In this document: in pieces, positions 51,501 through 61,641 of the stretch
Numbering within the stretch: the first letter of the stretch is position 1
Layout: every line of letters begins with the position of its first letter
DNA from: Glandiceps talaboti
Taxonomy: Eukaryota > Hemichordata > Enteropneusta > Spengelidae
Assembly (NCBI RefSeq): GCF_964340395.1
Contig: NC_135560.1
Span: forward strand, 19,954,598-20,018,597
Direction: 5' to 3'
DNA: 64,000 nucleotides
The notes under the pieces: model-generated
What the model was told of the DNA's origin: nothing
Databases searched by the model: none
Seen by the model: the letters and a program-made list of their open reading frames with translations, nothing else
Made by a program: the position numbers and the translations under genes

Positions 51501-54500
51501 TTCACCATAGATCATCAGATCCCAGGGTTGTTGGGATGAAGCAATGTGTAGGATTGATTCACCATAGCTCATCAGATCCCAGGGTTGTTGGGATGAAGAT
51601 TGTATAGGATTGATTCACCATAGATCATCAGATCCCAGGGTTGTTAGGATGAAGCAATGTGTAGGATTGATTCACCATAAATCATCAGATCCCAGGGTTG
51701 TTGTTAGGATGAAGCAATGTGTAGGATTGATTCACCATAGATCATCAGATCCCAGGGTTGTTGTTAGGATGAAGCAATGTGTAGGATTGATTCACCATAG
51801 ATCATCAGATCCCAGGGTTGTTGGGATGAAGCTTGTATAGGATTGATTCACCATAGATCATCAGATCCCAGGGTTGTTGGGATGAAGCTTGTATAGGATT
51901 GATTCACCATAGATCATCAGATCCCAGGGTTGTTGGGATGAAGCAATGTATAAGAAAGGTGATTGATTTGTGGATCCGAAAATAAAAAAATTGAGAAAGC
52001 AGATCGGTAAGATATTTGATAGGAATGTTACTAGTGTTATCTGGATGTGAAATTCTCAGAGGCAATGTTCTTTGGTAGCAAAATGGGTGAACAGTGTAAT
52101 TTTTGGTCAATATACCCAGAAGTTTATAGTTTTGGGGAAAAAACCCGGGCAGATTGATCTGCTCATACTAATAACATACAGTCAATATCATTAATTGTAC
52201 TGCAATGTCATCAATGTCAGTTTTTTTTTTTATGTTTTACTGATGTACATTACCATTCTGTTGACTTACAGTATTTTGATCTTATCACTGAGTGTGTGAG
52301 CAGTGGAGTTGAAGTAAGTCCCTTGAATGTGTACCCCAAAGTTGCCAAACCAGTGGGAAAACGAAACATACATGGACTAAAGGTAAGTCCCTTGAATGTG
52401 TACCCCAAAGTTGACAAGCCAGTGGGAAAACGAAACATACATGGACTAAAGGTAAGTCCCTTGAATGTGTACCCCAAAGTTGCCAAGCCAGTGGGAAAAC
52501 GAAACATACATGGACTAAAGGTAAGTCCACTGAATGTGTACCCCAAAGTTGACAAACCAGTGGGAAAACGAAACATACATGGACTAAAGGTAAGTCGCTT
52601 GAATGTGTACCCCAAAGTTGACAAGCCAGTGGGAAAACGAAACATACATGGACTAAAGGTAAGTCCCTTGAATGTGTACCCCAAAGTTGCCAAGCCAGTG
52701 GGAAAAAGAAACATACATGGACTAAAGGTAAGTCCCTTGAATGTGTACCCCCAAAGTTGACAAGCCAGTGGGAAAATGAAACATACATGGACTAAAGATA
52801 AGTCCCTTGAATGTGTACCCCAAAGTTGCCAAGCCAGTGGGAAAAAGAAACATACATGGACTAAAGGTAAGTCCCTTGAATGTGTACCCCAAAGTTGCCA
52901 AGCCAGTGGGAAAACGAAACATACATGGACTAAAGGTAAGTCCCTTGAATGTGTACCCCCAAAGTTGACAAGCCAGTGGGAAAATGAAACATACATGGAC
53001 TAAAGATAAGTCCCTTGAATGTGTACCCCAAAGTTGCCAAGCCAGTGGGAAAAAGAAACATACATGGACTAAAGGTAAGTCCCTTGAATGTGTACCCCAA
53101 AGTTGCCAAGCCAGTGGGAAAACGAAACATACATGGACTAAAGGTAAGTCCCTTGAATGTGTACCCCAAAGTTGCCAAGCCAGTGGGAAAAAGAAACATA
53201 CATGGACTAAAGGTAAGTCCCTTGAATGTGTACCCCCAAAGTTGACAAGCCAGTGGGAAAACGAAACATACATGGACTAAAGGTAAGTCCCTTGAATGTG
53301 TACCCCAAAGTTGACAAGCCAGTGGGAAAACGAAACATACATGGACTAAAGGTAAGTCCCTTGAATGTGTACCCCAAAGTTGCCAATCCAGTGGGAAAAC
53401 GAAACATACATGGACTAAAGGTAAGTCCCTTGAATGTGTACCCCAAAGTTGCCAAGCCAGTGGGAAAACGAAACATACATGGACTAAAGGTGAGGTGATT
53501 GGGGACTGCCCCTTGAAGATGCATATTGATAAACATCAGGCAGATGTCATTTCCTCTTCAGTGTTTTCAGTGAATTTTGTAAACTTCAAATCAAGAAGGA
53601 ATGGCGCCTGTAGCATTGATATTACAATAGACAGTAATCCTTCTAGTCTTTGGATCATTTTGAGATCATTATCATTTTCAATATTTGATATTTAAAATTT
53701 TTATCATGAGTCATCAATATTTTCTTTCAATTCTTCAAATTTGTAATGTTGCAGATACTTGTAAATAATTCTGAGTGTTTTTTTTCTGTTGTATATATGA
53801 GGGATAATAATAATCTGTAAAAAAAATTAATACCCAGAGACAATTAATCACACAGTAAGCAACATTTATGTCATAATCACTAAATGGATAAAAAATGTAT
53901 TTTAGGTGAAGACAAGAACTCGTGATACTTCAATGCCAACAGTTCCAACACAAGTACCTATGCCAGTTCCCACACAAGTGCCCATGCCAATACCGTAAGT
54001 TAACGTTAGACCTATTTGTTTTTATATTTATCTTTGTTAAGTTGAATTCTTAAAAATAATACTCCATGAAACAAGAATGACTCATCATGTACTTAGTAAG
54101 TTGATTAGATTGGTATATATAGTCATAATATGTGCAGTTGTTGCTGTAGGGCAAGTCAAGCCCTTGGTGACAGGCGCCCTCATTAAGATTTATATATATT
54201 ACTTTGTTTTTATTTAATGTATGCATGCCAGGCCTATAGCTCTACCTTTAGCTAAAATGAGAAAAATTAAAGATAAGGTTACATTTTTTTCCCTTCTTCT
54301 AACCAACAGACACAGACAAGAGGCAGATATTAGAGACATTTTAGCCAGTGGTCAGGTAAGTTAAGTACTGTAACTAGTAGTAATAGATTGTTGAACAACA
54401 CCACCACAACAAAATAGTCATCTAAGAATATATTTCTGAAATGCGTATACTATGATATAGCCAGTGAATTGATTAAATAGCTTTCTCCATGATGCCAGCA

Positions 54501-57269
54501 ACTGCTTTGTAGTGTTTGAGGATTCTGTCAACAAAAAATTTATAATTTAAGATTGGTCATATATTTCCTTGAAAACTTGGAAACTGTTGACACAGGTCAG
54601 TAAGACATAGTATATTCCATTGCTGGTAGTATCATAAATATGATCAAAAGTTATCACAGTACAAACAAAAAGTAAAGGACTTTCAGGAAACGAAAACAAA
54701 TGTTTGAAGCACGTCAAGCTTGACTTTTAAGTAATTTGTATTATACATGCTTTACACTTTTATCATACTTTCTGGAATTCATATAGAATATGTATATTGA
54801 ACAGAAAACTAAATTTGCTTATTTGTTTATTTCATTTTACAGATTTCTGAGAATGATATACAATATTTAGAAGTTCTTGGCCGTGGTCACAGTGGACAAG
54901 TGTACAAGTAAGGACAGTATACTGCTCTCTAGAGTTACATCTATACAATATTTCTTTTTAAGATAATAGTCAAAAATATGTTTTCTTACTTTACATTAAA
55001 TTATAGTATTGAGATATTATAAGTATTTTGAGTTATTTGCATTTAGGAATGTGCAATCAAATTTCTCTACCGACTGTAAGTATTGTATGGGGGTTGGATC
55101 AGAAGCTATAAATAAAGTCACTTATAAATTAGTTCATAATTTTAACTATTACATATGTACCTGTGATTACTTGCATTGGTGCATACACATACTAGTGGTA
55201 TACGCACTGCCGTGCAATACTGAAAACATTATTGTGTATGACAGTGTGTGATCACACAGTATCATTTTCACGGAAATTAACTGTTTCGGATAAATATATG
55301 TAATAATAACAGAACCCCATGCCACGTGAGTGCCAGTGTGGGTACTCGTGGGTATTTGCACTCATGCTTGCAGTGTTTTCTGCTGCACTTTCACTCTCTA
55401 TGCTTGTGAAAGTATGGCCACATAGAACACTGCAAACAGTCATGCATCGTCACAAACCACAACCGTTTTACAGTACCATTCTTAACGAGCCGGTCCCTAC
55501 TCTTTTTTTCGAAGTGTAGTACATGTAGTAGAAATATTAACTCTGGTTTGCGAGAATGACAGTCATGCAATTACCCTGAGTATGCCACACTTGCACTCAC
55601 ATGTCATGGGGTTCTGTCATAGTACTAGTTGTCAGGAAAGACTAACCCACAGAATTGTGTATACTGTACAACTATATAACCCTATAGGACCAGTCTAACC
55701 CATAGAATTGTGTATACTGTACAACTATATAACCCTATATAAGCACCAGTCTAACCCACAGAATTGTGTATACTGTACAACTATATAATCCTATATAAGC
55801 ACCAGTCTAACCCACAGAATTGTGTATACTGTACAACTATATAACCCTATATAAGCACCAGTCTAACCCACAGAATTGTGTATACTGTACAACTATATAA
55901 TCCTATATAAGCACCAGTCTAACCCACAGAATTGTGTATACTGTACAACTATATAACCCTATCGGACCAGTCTAACCCATAGAATTGTGTATACTGTACA
56001 ACTATATAACCCTATATAGGACCAGTCTAACCCATAGAATTGTGTATACTGTACAACTATATAACCCTATATAAGCACCAGTCTAACCCACAGAATTGTG
56101 TATACTGTACAACTATATAATCCTATATAAGCACCAGTCTAACCCACAGAATTGTGTATACTGTACAACTATATAACCCTATATAAGCACCAGTCTAACC
56201 CACCGAATTGTGTATACTGTACAACTATATAACCCTATAGGACCAGTCTAACCCATAGAATTGCGTATACTGTACAACTATATAACCCTATATAGGACCA
56301 GTCTGACCCACAGAATTGTGTATACTGTACAACTATATAACCCTATATAAGCACCAGTCTAACCCACAGAATTGTGTATACTGTACAACTATATAACCCT
56401 ATATAAGCACCAGTCTAACCCACAGAATTGTGTATACTGTACAACTATATAACCCTATATAAGCACCAGTCTAACCCACAGAATTGTGTATACTGTACAA
56501 CTATATAACCCTATCGGACCAGTCTAACCCATAGAATTGCGTATACTGTACAACTATATAACCCTATAGGACCAGTCTGATTCATTCTCGCAAGCCAGAA
56601 CACATTTTTCTGCTGATGCAACAACGTCAGTACTGAAATATGTTAAGCATTGCTGTAAAGAGGCAAGTGGTGTACGATGATGGTCTGATTGGAAGGTTGT
56701 GTTTTGTGTTTTGGTTATTTTAAGATACTAGTCAGTTATCAAAAGAAATTCACTGATATGAAATTGCAAAACATGATTTATATTTTATGCTCATCTTCTT
56801 TTCTTTCAGGGCTCTTCATACTTCAACTAATAAAATTATGGCTGTGAAGGTAATTCTATAATTACTACTTATTTTGTATAAACTGAAATTTTCTGACAAT
56901 TTGTACATTTTAACCCGTAGAGTCAATCAATCACTCTAACAATCAATCAATCACTCTGTCAATCAATCAATCACTCTATCAATCAATTAATCAATCAATC
57001 ACTATCTATCAATCAATCAATCAATCAATCAATCAGCATGAGGAGAATGGTCTCAGAAAAGTTAAGAAGAATCACTATAAACAGTTGTTAATTGTAATAA
57101 CTAGATTTATTTCCATGAAACATTACATGACATTACATGACATGACATGACACAACATTACACAACATTACAACTGACCTCCATGTGTCCTATATTGCAG
57201 GTTATATCCCTTGACATCACACCAGAAGTACAAAAACAAATCTTATCAGAATTACAGATTCTACATAAG
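48527..57269 (+). CDS. MAP2K5: MAP kinase kinase 5 (MEK5), coding exons 1-9 (rest outside window)
   Basis: Dual-specificity kinase that binds MEKK2/3 through an N-terminal PB1 domain and activates ERK5. Exons: 48527-48631, 50306-50354, 51402-51469, 52272-52382 (shortest canonical end), 53906-53994, 54310-54355, 54843-54907, 56810-56849, 57201-57269. All phases join to 214 codons. PB1: VIRLRIINDQGEDVDW, then the acidic OPCA cluster YEDDDGDHITVRSDEEM. The linker has KRNIHGLK, then a Pro-rich VPTQVPMPVPTQVPMPIP. The kinase part starts ISENDIQYLEVLGRGHSGQV with a glycine loop, AVK lysine (end of exon 8) and VISLDITPEVQKQILSELQI (alpha-C). The next exon, HRD and DFG motifs are not in the window, so intron 9 is at least 6.7 kb. 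Exon 4 carries a 17-unit coding minisatellite (separate entry). The start ATG follows a short uORF. Identity is secure from PB1-to-kinase collinearity with vertebrate MEK5. Confidence 0.95.
49419..49479. repeat. (CAGACA)n hexanucleotide repeat
   Basis: About ten units of ACAGAC in MEK5 intron 1. Confidence 0.95.
49859..49997. mobile_element. Short inverted-repeat element in MEK5 intron 1
   Basis: The left end GTTTATAGCATCCCTATCAA, then GTGTAAAAGTATACTGTTTCA, is repeated inverted at the right end (TGAAACAGTATACTTTTACA, CTTGATGTGGGAATGCTATAAAC). The arms are about 41 bp and the unique centre about 55 bp. Confidence 0.85.
50781..50862. mobile_element. Diverged one-arm copy of the 61296 foldback element
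   Basis: GGATGGCCATATTGATGAG, ATCTATTTTGGATTTTTGAC and TGATAAAATGACTTTACTATG match in order the arm of the TTAA-flanked foldback at 61296-61641. It lies in MEK5 intron 2, and a second arm is not evident. Confidence 0.65.
51495..51950. repeat. Minisatellite, 55-60-bp unit, eight copies, in MEK5 intron 3
   Basis: The unit reads GATTGATTCACCATAGATCA, TCAGATCCCAGGGTTGTTGG, GATGAAGCAATGTGTAG. Variation is mainly a GTTGTTGTTAGG versus GTTGTTGGG step and the AGCAATGTG/AGCTTGTAT ending. The array starts 26 bp after the exon 3 donor. Confidence 0.95.
52314..53489 (+). repeat. 17-unit, 69-bp tandem array made of MEK5 exon 4 coding sequence
   Basis: Units start at 52314, 52383, 52452, 52521, 52590, 52659, 52728, 52798, 52867, 52936, 53006, 53075, 53144, 53213, 53283, 53352 and 53421. 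Fourteen units are 69 bp; units 7, 10 and 14 are 70 bp because CCCC became CCCCC. Each 69-bp unit encodes 23 residues, VSPLNVYPKV(A/D)KPVG then KRNIHGLK, matching the segment that follows PB1 in vertebrate MEK5. Each unit begins GTAAGT after AAG, a consensus donor, except units 8 and 11 (ATAAGT). After unit 17 the boundary is AAG|GTGAGG. Units 1-6 are in frame with exon 4. In frame, unit 7 runs into TGA at 52758-52760. Units 7-9 and 10-12 form a 208-bp higher-order duplication. Confidence 0.97.
53490..53905. other. Non-repetitive remainder of MEK5 intron 4
   Basis: Starts with GTGAGG, probably the ancestral exon 4 donor, and ends at the TTTTAG acceptor of exon 5. No feature is seen inside. 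Confidence 0.7.
55284..55640. mobile_element. ACAGAACCCC inverted-repeat element in MEK5 intron 7
   Basis: ACAGAACCCCATGCCACGTG, AGTGCCAGTGTGGGTACTC (from 55309) is inverted at 55573-55617 (GAGTATGCCACACTTGCACT, CACATGTCATGGGGTTCTGT). Weaker complementarity continues about 25 bp outward on both sides. A partial second copy is at 38540-38715. The left part again has an inverted partner beyond the adjacent minisatellite (56578-56690). Confidence 0.85.
55645..56578. repeat. Minisatellite, 50-58-bp unit, ~17 copies, in MEK5 intron 7
   Basis: The unit reads ACCAGTCTAACCCACAGAAT, TGTGTATACTGTACAACTAT, ATAACCCTATATAAGC. A shorter variant ends CCCTATAGG or CCCTATCGG. Long and short variants recur in blocks, which points to higher-order duplication. 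Confidence 0.95.
56925..57032. repeat. (AATC)n-rich tract in MEK5 intron 8
   Basis: Repeated CAATCAATCAATCACTCT units, shortening to pure AATC. Confidence 0.9.
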
Positions 57270-57300
57270 GTAAGACATCATTCTCTCCCTATCTAGTTAC

Positions 57301-57302
<2 letters not shown>

Positions 57303-57365
<63 letters not shown>

Positions 57366-57400
57366 ACACACACATGCACACACACATGTGCACACACACA
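57303..57400. repeat. (CA)n microsatellite after MEK5 exon 9
   Basis: About 45 CA dinucleotides with TACA, TGCA and TGTG interruptions, starting about 35 bp past the exon 9 donor. Confidence 0.97.
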
Positions 57401-57494
57401 CTTCAAGTTAAGATGAAATTGATGTAAACATGATTAAATATATGAATACACATATCTTGAATAAAAATTTAAATATGATTAGAATGTGAACACA

Positions 57495-57696
57495 AAAATT
57501 GATGACAAACCACAAATTGACCACAGTGTACTCTAAAATTGATGACATGCCACAGATTGACCACAGTGTACACTAAAATTGATGACATACCACAAATTGA
57601 CCACAGTATACACTAAAATTGATGATATACCACAAATTGACCACAATGTACACTAAAATTGATGACATACCACAAATTGACTAAAATATACACTAG
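57495..57696. repeat. 53-bp minisatellite, about four copies
   Basis: The unit AAAATTGATGACATACCACA, AATTGACCACAGTGTACACT is repeated with few changes in MEK5 intron 9. A small ATCAA-type array follows at 57895-57985. Confidence 0.9.
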
Positions 57697-58714
57697 AAAA
57701 GACGGACATCGGCAAAATCAGTGACCATACAGTCTATACAATTTATCTGACTTCGTGTATTAACAGCTATTTAATACCAAATATGTGGCTAACTTGGACA
57801 AACTTTTGTCTTTGTGATGAATGAAATATGGCTTATTGTGTTGCTAACTATAGTCAGTAAATGAAGAAAGGTTAACAAGACAATCTCCTCATCAGATCAT
57901 ATCAAATCATATCAAATCAAATTGGGTCAAATAAACTCAAATCAAATGTCAAATCACATATCAAATCAAATATCAAATCAAATCAAAACAAAGTCAAAGT
58001 TTGAAAAATGTTTCAAAATTAATGTTCCTATCCATAGAGTAGTGGAAAGTAGTAAAATATCACTCACATCAAAACACATTTTTATAGTATAGAACACAAT
58101 GTACAAATTGTGGTATACTGACTTGTACTAAGTACTAGAATCTAAAAAAAAATGTATTTGTTCTGTCAACCAATCTTTTCACTTTTGAAACATGTTTTCA
58201 AATTCCAAAGTTGAACAGACACTACCAAAGTGTCTGAGTTGACCATTTCTTCCCAGTCAGTCAATCTACTAAGTAAAATTTAATGTTGAAATCTTTACAG
58301 TTATTTGATGAGATTTGTAACAATGCACACATAGAGGGCTTATTAGAATGATAAAAAAAAAAAAACTTGTAAGTATACACAGCAAGACAAATACACATCT
58401 TTCAATAGTTAAAACACAATAATGTGATAAGTGTTTACATTATTTCTAATGCTAAGGTAACTATAAATGAGAGTGTGTCAGGTTTTTCTCTTCAAGTAAA
58501 GAACACTGGAAATCTGATAAGTTATAATAGATACAAGTATTGTTACCAGATGCCAAAATCTTAGCAAATACAGACAAATGTAGTCAATCTTATCTGATTG
58601 TTATATTCCAGCTTCAAATCATCCACTTTGGGCCAACACCTTTTGTGCTGTCATAACCAAAGACAGTTGAGGGTATATTACCAGTACATGGATGTATTTA
58701 GTGATACAGCCATG

Positions 58715-60190
58715 GTATGAGTAGAGATAGTAACATTATAAACTTTTCTGAACAGAGATAGTAACATTATAAACTTTTCTAAACAGATAGTAACACTATA
58801 AACTTTTCTAAACAGAGATAGTAACATTATAAACTTTTCTAAACAGATAGTAACACTATAAACTTTTCTAAACAGAGATAGTAACATTATAAACTTTTCT
58901 AAACAGAGATAGTAACATTATAAACTTTTCTAAACAGATAGTAACACTATAAACTTTTCTGAACAGAGATAGTAACATTATAAACTTTTCTAAACAGATA
59001 GTAACACTATAAACTTTTCTAAACAGAGATAGTAACATTATAAACTTTTCTAAACAGATAGTAACACTATAAACTTTTCTAAACAGAGATAGTAACATTA
59101 TAAACTTTTCTAAACAGAGATAGTAACATTATAAACTTTTCTAAACAGAGATAGTAACATTATAAACTTTTCTAAACAGAGATAGTAACATTATAACTTT
59201 TCTAAACAGAGATAGTAACATTATAAACTTTTCTGAACAGAGATAGTAACATTATAAACTTTTCTAAACAGAGATAGTAACATTATAAACTTTTCTGAAC
59301 AGAGATAGTAACATTATAACTTTTCTAAACAGAGATAGTAACATTATAAACTTTTCTGAACAGAGATAGTAACATTATAAACTTTTCTAAACAGAGATAG
59401 TAACACTATAAACTTTTCTGAACAGAGATAGTAACACGATAAACTTTTCCGAACAGAGATAGTAACATTATAACTTTTCTAAACAGAGATAGTAACACGA
59501 TAAACTTTTCCGAACAGAGATAGTAACATTATAAACTTTTCTAAACAGAGATAGTAACACGATAAACTTTTCCGAACAGAGATAGTAACACTATAAACTT
59601 TTCTGAACAGAGATAGTAACATTATAAACTTTTCTAAACAGAGATAGTAACATTATAAACTTTTCTAAACAGAGATAGTAACATTATAAACTTTTCTAAA
59701 CAGAGATAGTAACACTAATTTTTCTGAACAGAGATAGTAACATTATAAACTTTTCTAAACAGAGATAGTAACACTAATTTTTCTGAACAGAGATAGTAAC
59801 ACTATAAACTTTTCTGAACAGATAGTAACACTAATTTTTCTGAACAGAGATAGTAACACTATAAACTTTTCTGAACAGAGATAGTAACACTATAAACTTT
59901 TCTGAACAGAGATAGTAACACTAATTTTTCTGAACAGAGATAGTAACACTATAAACTTTTCTGAACAGAGATAGTAACACTATAAACTTTTCCGAACAGA
60001 GATAGTAACACTATAAACTTTTCTGGACAGAGATAGTAACATTATAAACTTTTCTAAACAGAGATAGTAACATTATAAACTTTTCTGAACAGAGATAGTA
60101 ACACTATAAACTTTTCTGAACAGAGATAGTAACACTATAAACTTTTCTGAACAGAGATAGTAACACTATAAACTTTTCTGAACACTTTAC
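58715..60190. repeat. Minisatellite, 29-32-bp unit, about 46 copies
   Basis: The unit reads AGATAGTAACATTATAAACT, TTTCTAAACAG. Variants: ACATT/ACACT/ACACG, CTAAACAG/CTGAACAG/CCGAACAG, loss of AGAG, and loss of TATAAAC. Early units alternate the 32- and 28-bp forms, while later units are dominated by CTGAACAG. Each unit contains a pyrimidine-rich stretch ending in AACAG, resembling a 3' splice site. Confidence 0.97.
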
Positions 60191-61295
60191 AAAAGAACAC
60201 AGGTACACAACTGAAGATAAAGTATTATGCGTCCTATTACATGTACTATTGGCAGGTGTAATAGACTTCTTTGCAGGTCTGGTAAAGTGTGCCCTCTAGT
60301 GGACAAGTTTTTTAATTAATGGAGTGTTAGTCTATCTTCATGGGTTCACTGGTGCAAGTGTGCTCTTAATAGTGTTAGCTAGGCAAAGTTAAGAGAGAAG
60401 AGACATATCTACTAACATTGGATTATCTACTAACACTAACATTTTGAATTCCAACTTCTTGTGAAAATTTTGATTTGATATACAGTGCTTTACACAGACA
60501 ATATCTATTTGTCACATCATTTTTTCAACAGTGTTCTAATAGTCATTCACAAGTACCCTAGTGATTTCTCAAAAAAACTGTAGGTTTGAACGTCAACATT
60601 TTTTACACTTTAATTGTAAAGTTTATAATAGAACCACGTAACTAAGGATGACATAATGCAAGTGAAACTAAATACATCCAAAATACTGTCAGTTTTTAAC
60701 AATGGCAGTGTAAATCTAGTTCTGTCTTCTTCTTCATTTTAGTCACTGTTGTTTCGTGTATAGCTTCTTCTAAAAATATGTTAATTTTACATTCCTCTCA
60801 GTTTGCCAAACATATCTATCATAGATTCATTTTAATGCATAAATATTTCAAGATTTGGTCTTTTATTGCTTCTTATTCTCCTGGGACACAATACAGACTG
60901 GATGCTGACAATTCACATTTTTACTCACACCTAACAAAAATCACTACTTTTATGAAACACTCATTAACATTGAAACATTTTAAGATATTTGTTTATAAAA
61001 CTATTAATACTACATGGAGTGTCTTGATATACCTCATCTAACATCTGGTTTTAACTGTGTAAAAGATTAACCAATCAAATTGAACAGGGTTAGAGGCTTA
61101 AAAGATTTGAATAGTGACATTCTGTACCATGCACAAGCCAAGTTGTATGTGATTGAACAAAAAATATGGAATTTAATACTCTTTTTTATGTCACAATATC
61201 CTGATCTATGACACTGATTCTGCAGTGTTTGTAACGTGCATCCAAATGTTCCAAAACTCTATTATTTTTCCCATTTTTTTGTAAATTAGGCTTAA

Positions 61296-61641
61296 AGTGG
61301 CCATATGGATGAGAATTTGGTATTTATTTTGGATTTTTATTTGATAAAACAGCTTCACTATGTTTTTCTACTTGAAAAAATAATGTGAAATAATATATAC
61401 CAAGTCCATGTTCACATCTCAATAAACGGCAAAACATTAAACAATGTGTAAAATGTTTGTTATTGTACGTACAATAACAAACTTTTTACACTTTTTGCAT
61501 CTTTTTGCAATGTATTGAGTTATGAACATGGACTTGGTATATGTTCTTTCGCATTATTTTTTCAAGTAGAAAAACATAGTGAAGCTGTTTTATCAAATAA
61601 AAATCCAAAATAAATACCAAATTCTCATCCATATGGCCACT
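61296..61641. mobile_element. TTAA-flanked foldback element, 346 bp
   Basis: The arms begin AGTGGCCATATGGATGAGAA and continue about 165 bp each with a few mismatches and small gaps, meeting at TTGTACGTACAATAAC near 61465. TTAA flanks both ends (61292-61295 and 61642-61645), as for piggyBac-type target sites, although the terminal bases are not the usual CCC. There is no coding capacity. Confidence 0.88.

Noticed and set aside
52250-53536. Long open frames (up to 248 codons) on the minus strand over the MEK5 array
   Set aside because: They arise because the 69-bp unit is a multiple of three. The plus-strand frame matches conserved MEK5 and the minus-strand frames match nothing known.
60720-61041. 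Candidate MEK5 exon 10 after the acceptor-like TTCTTCATTTTAG
   Set aside because: The translation after this AG does not match the conserved kinase segment and stops quickly.
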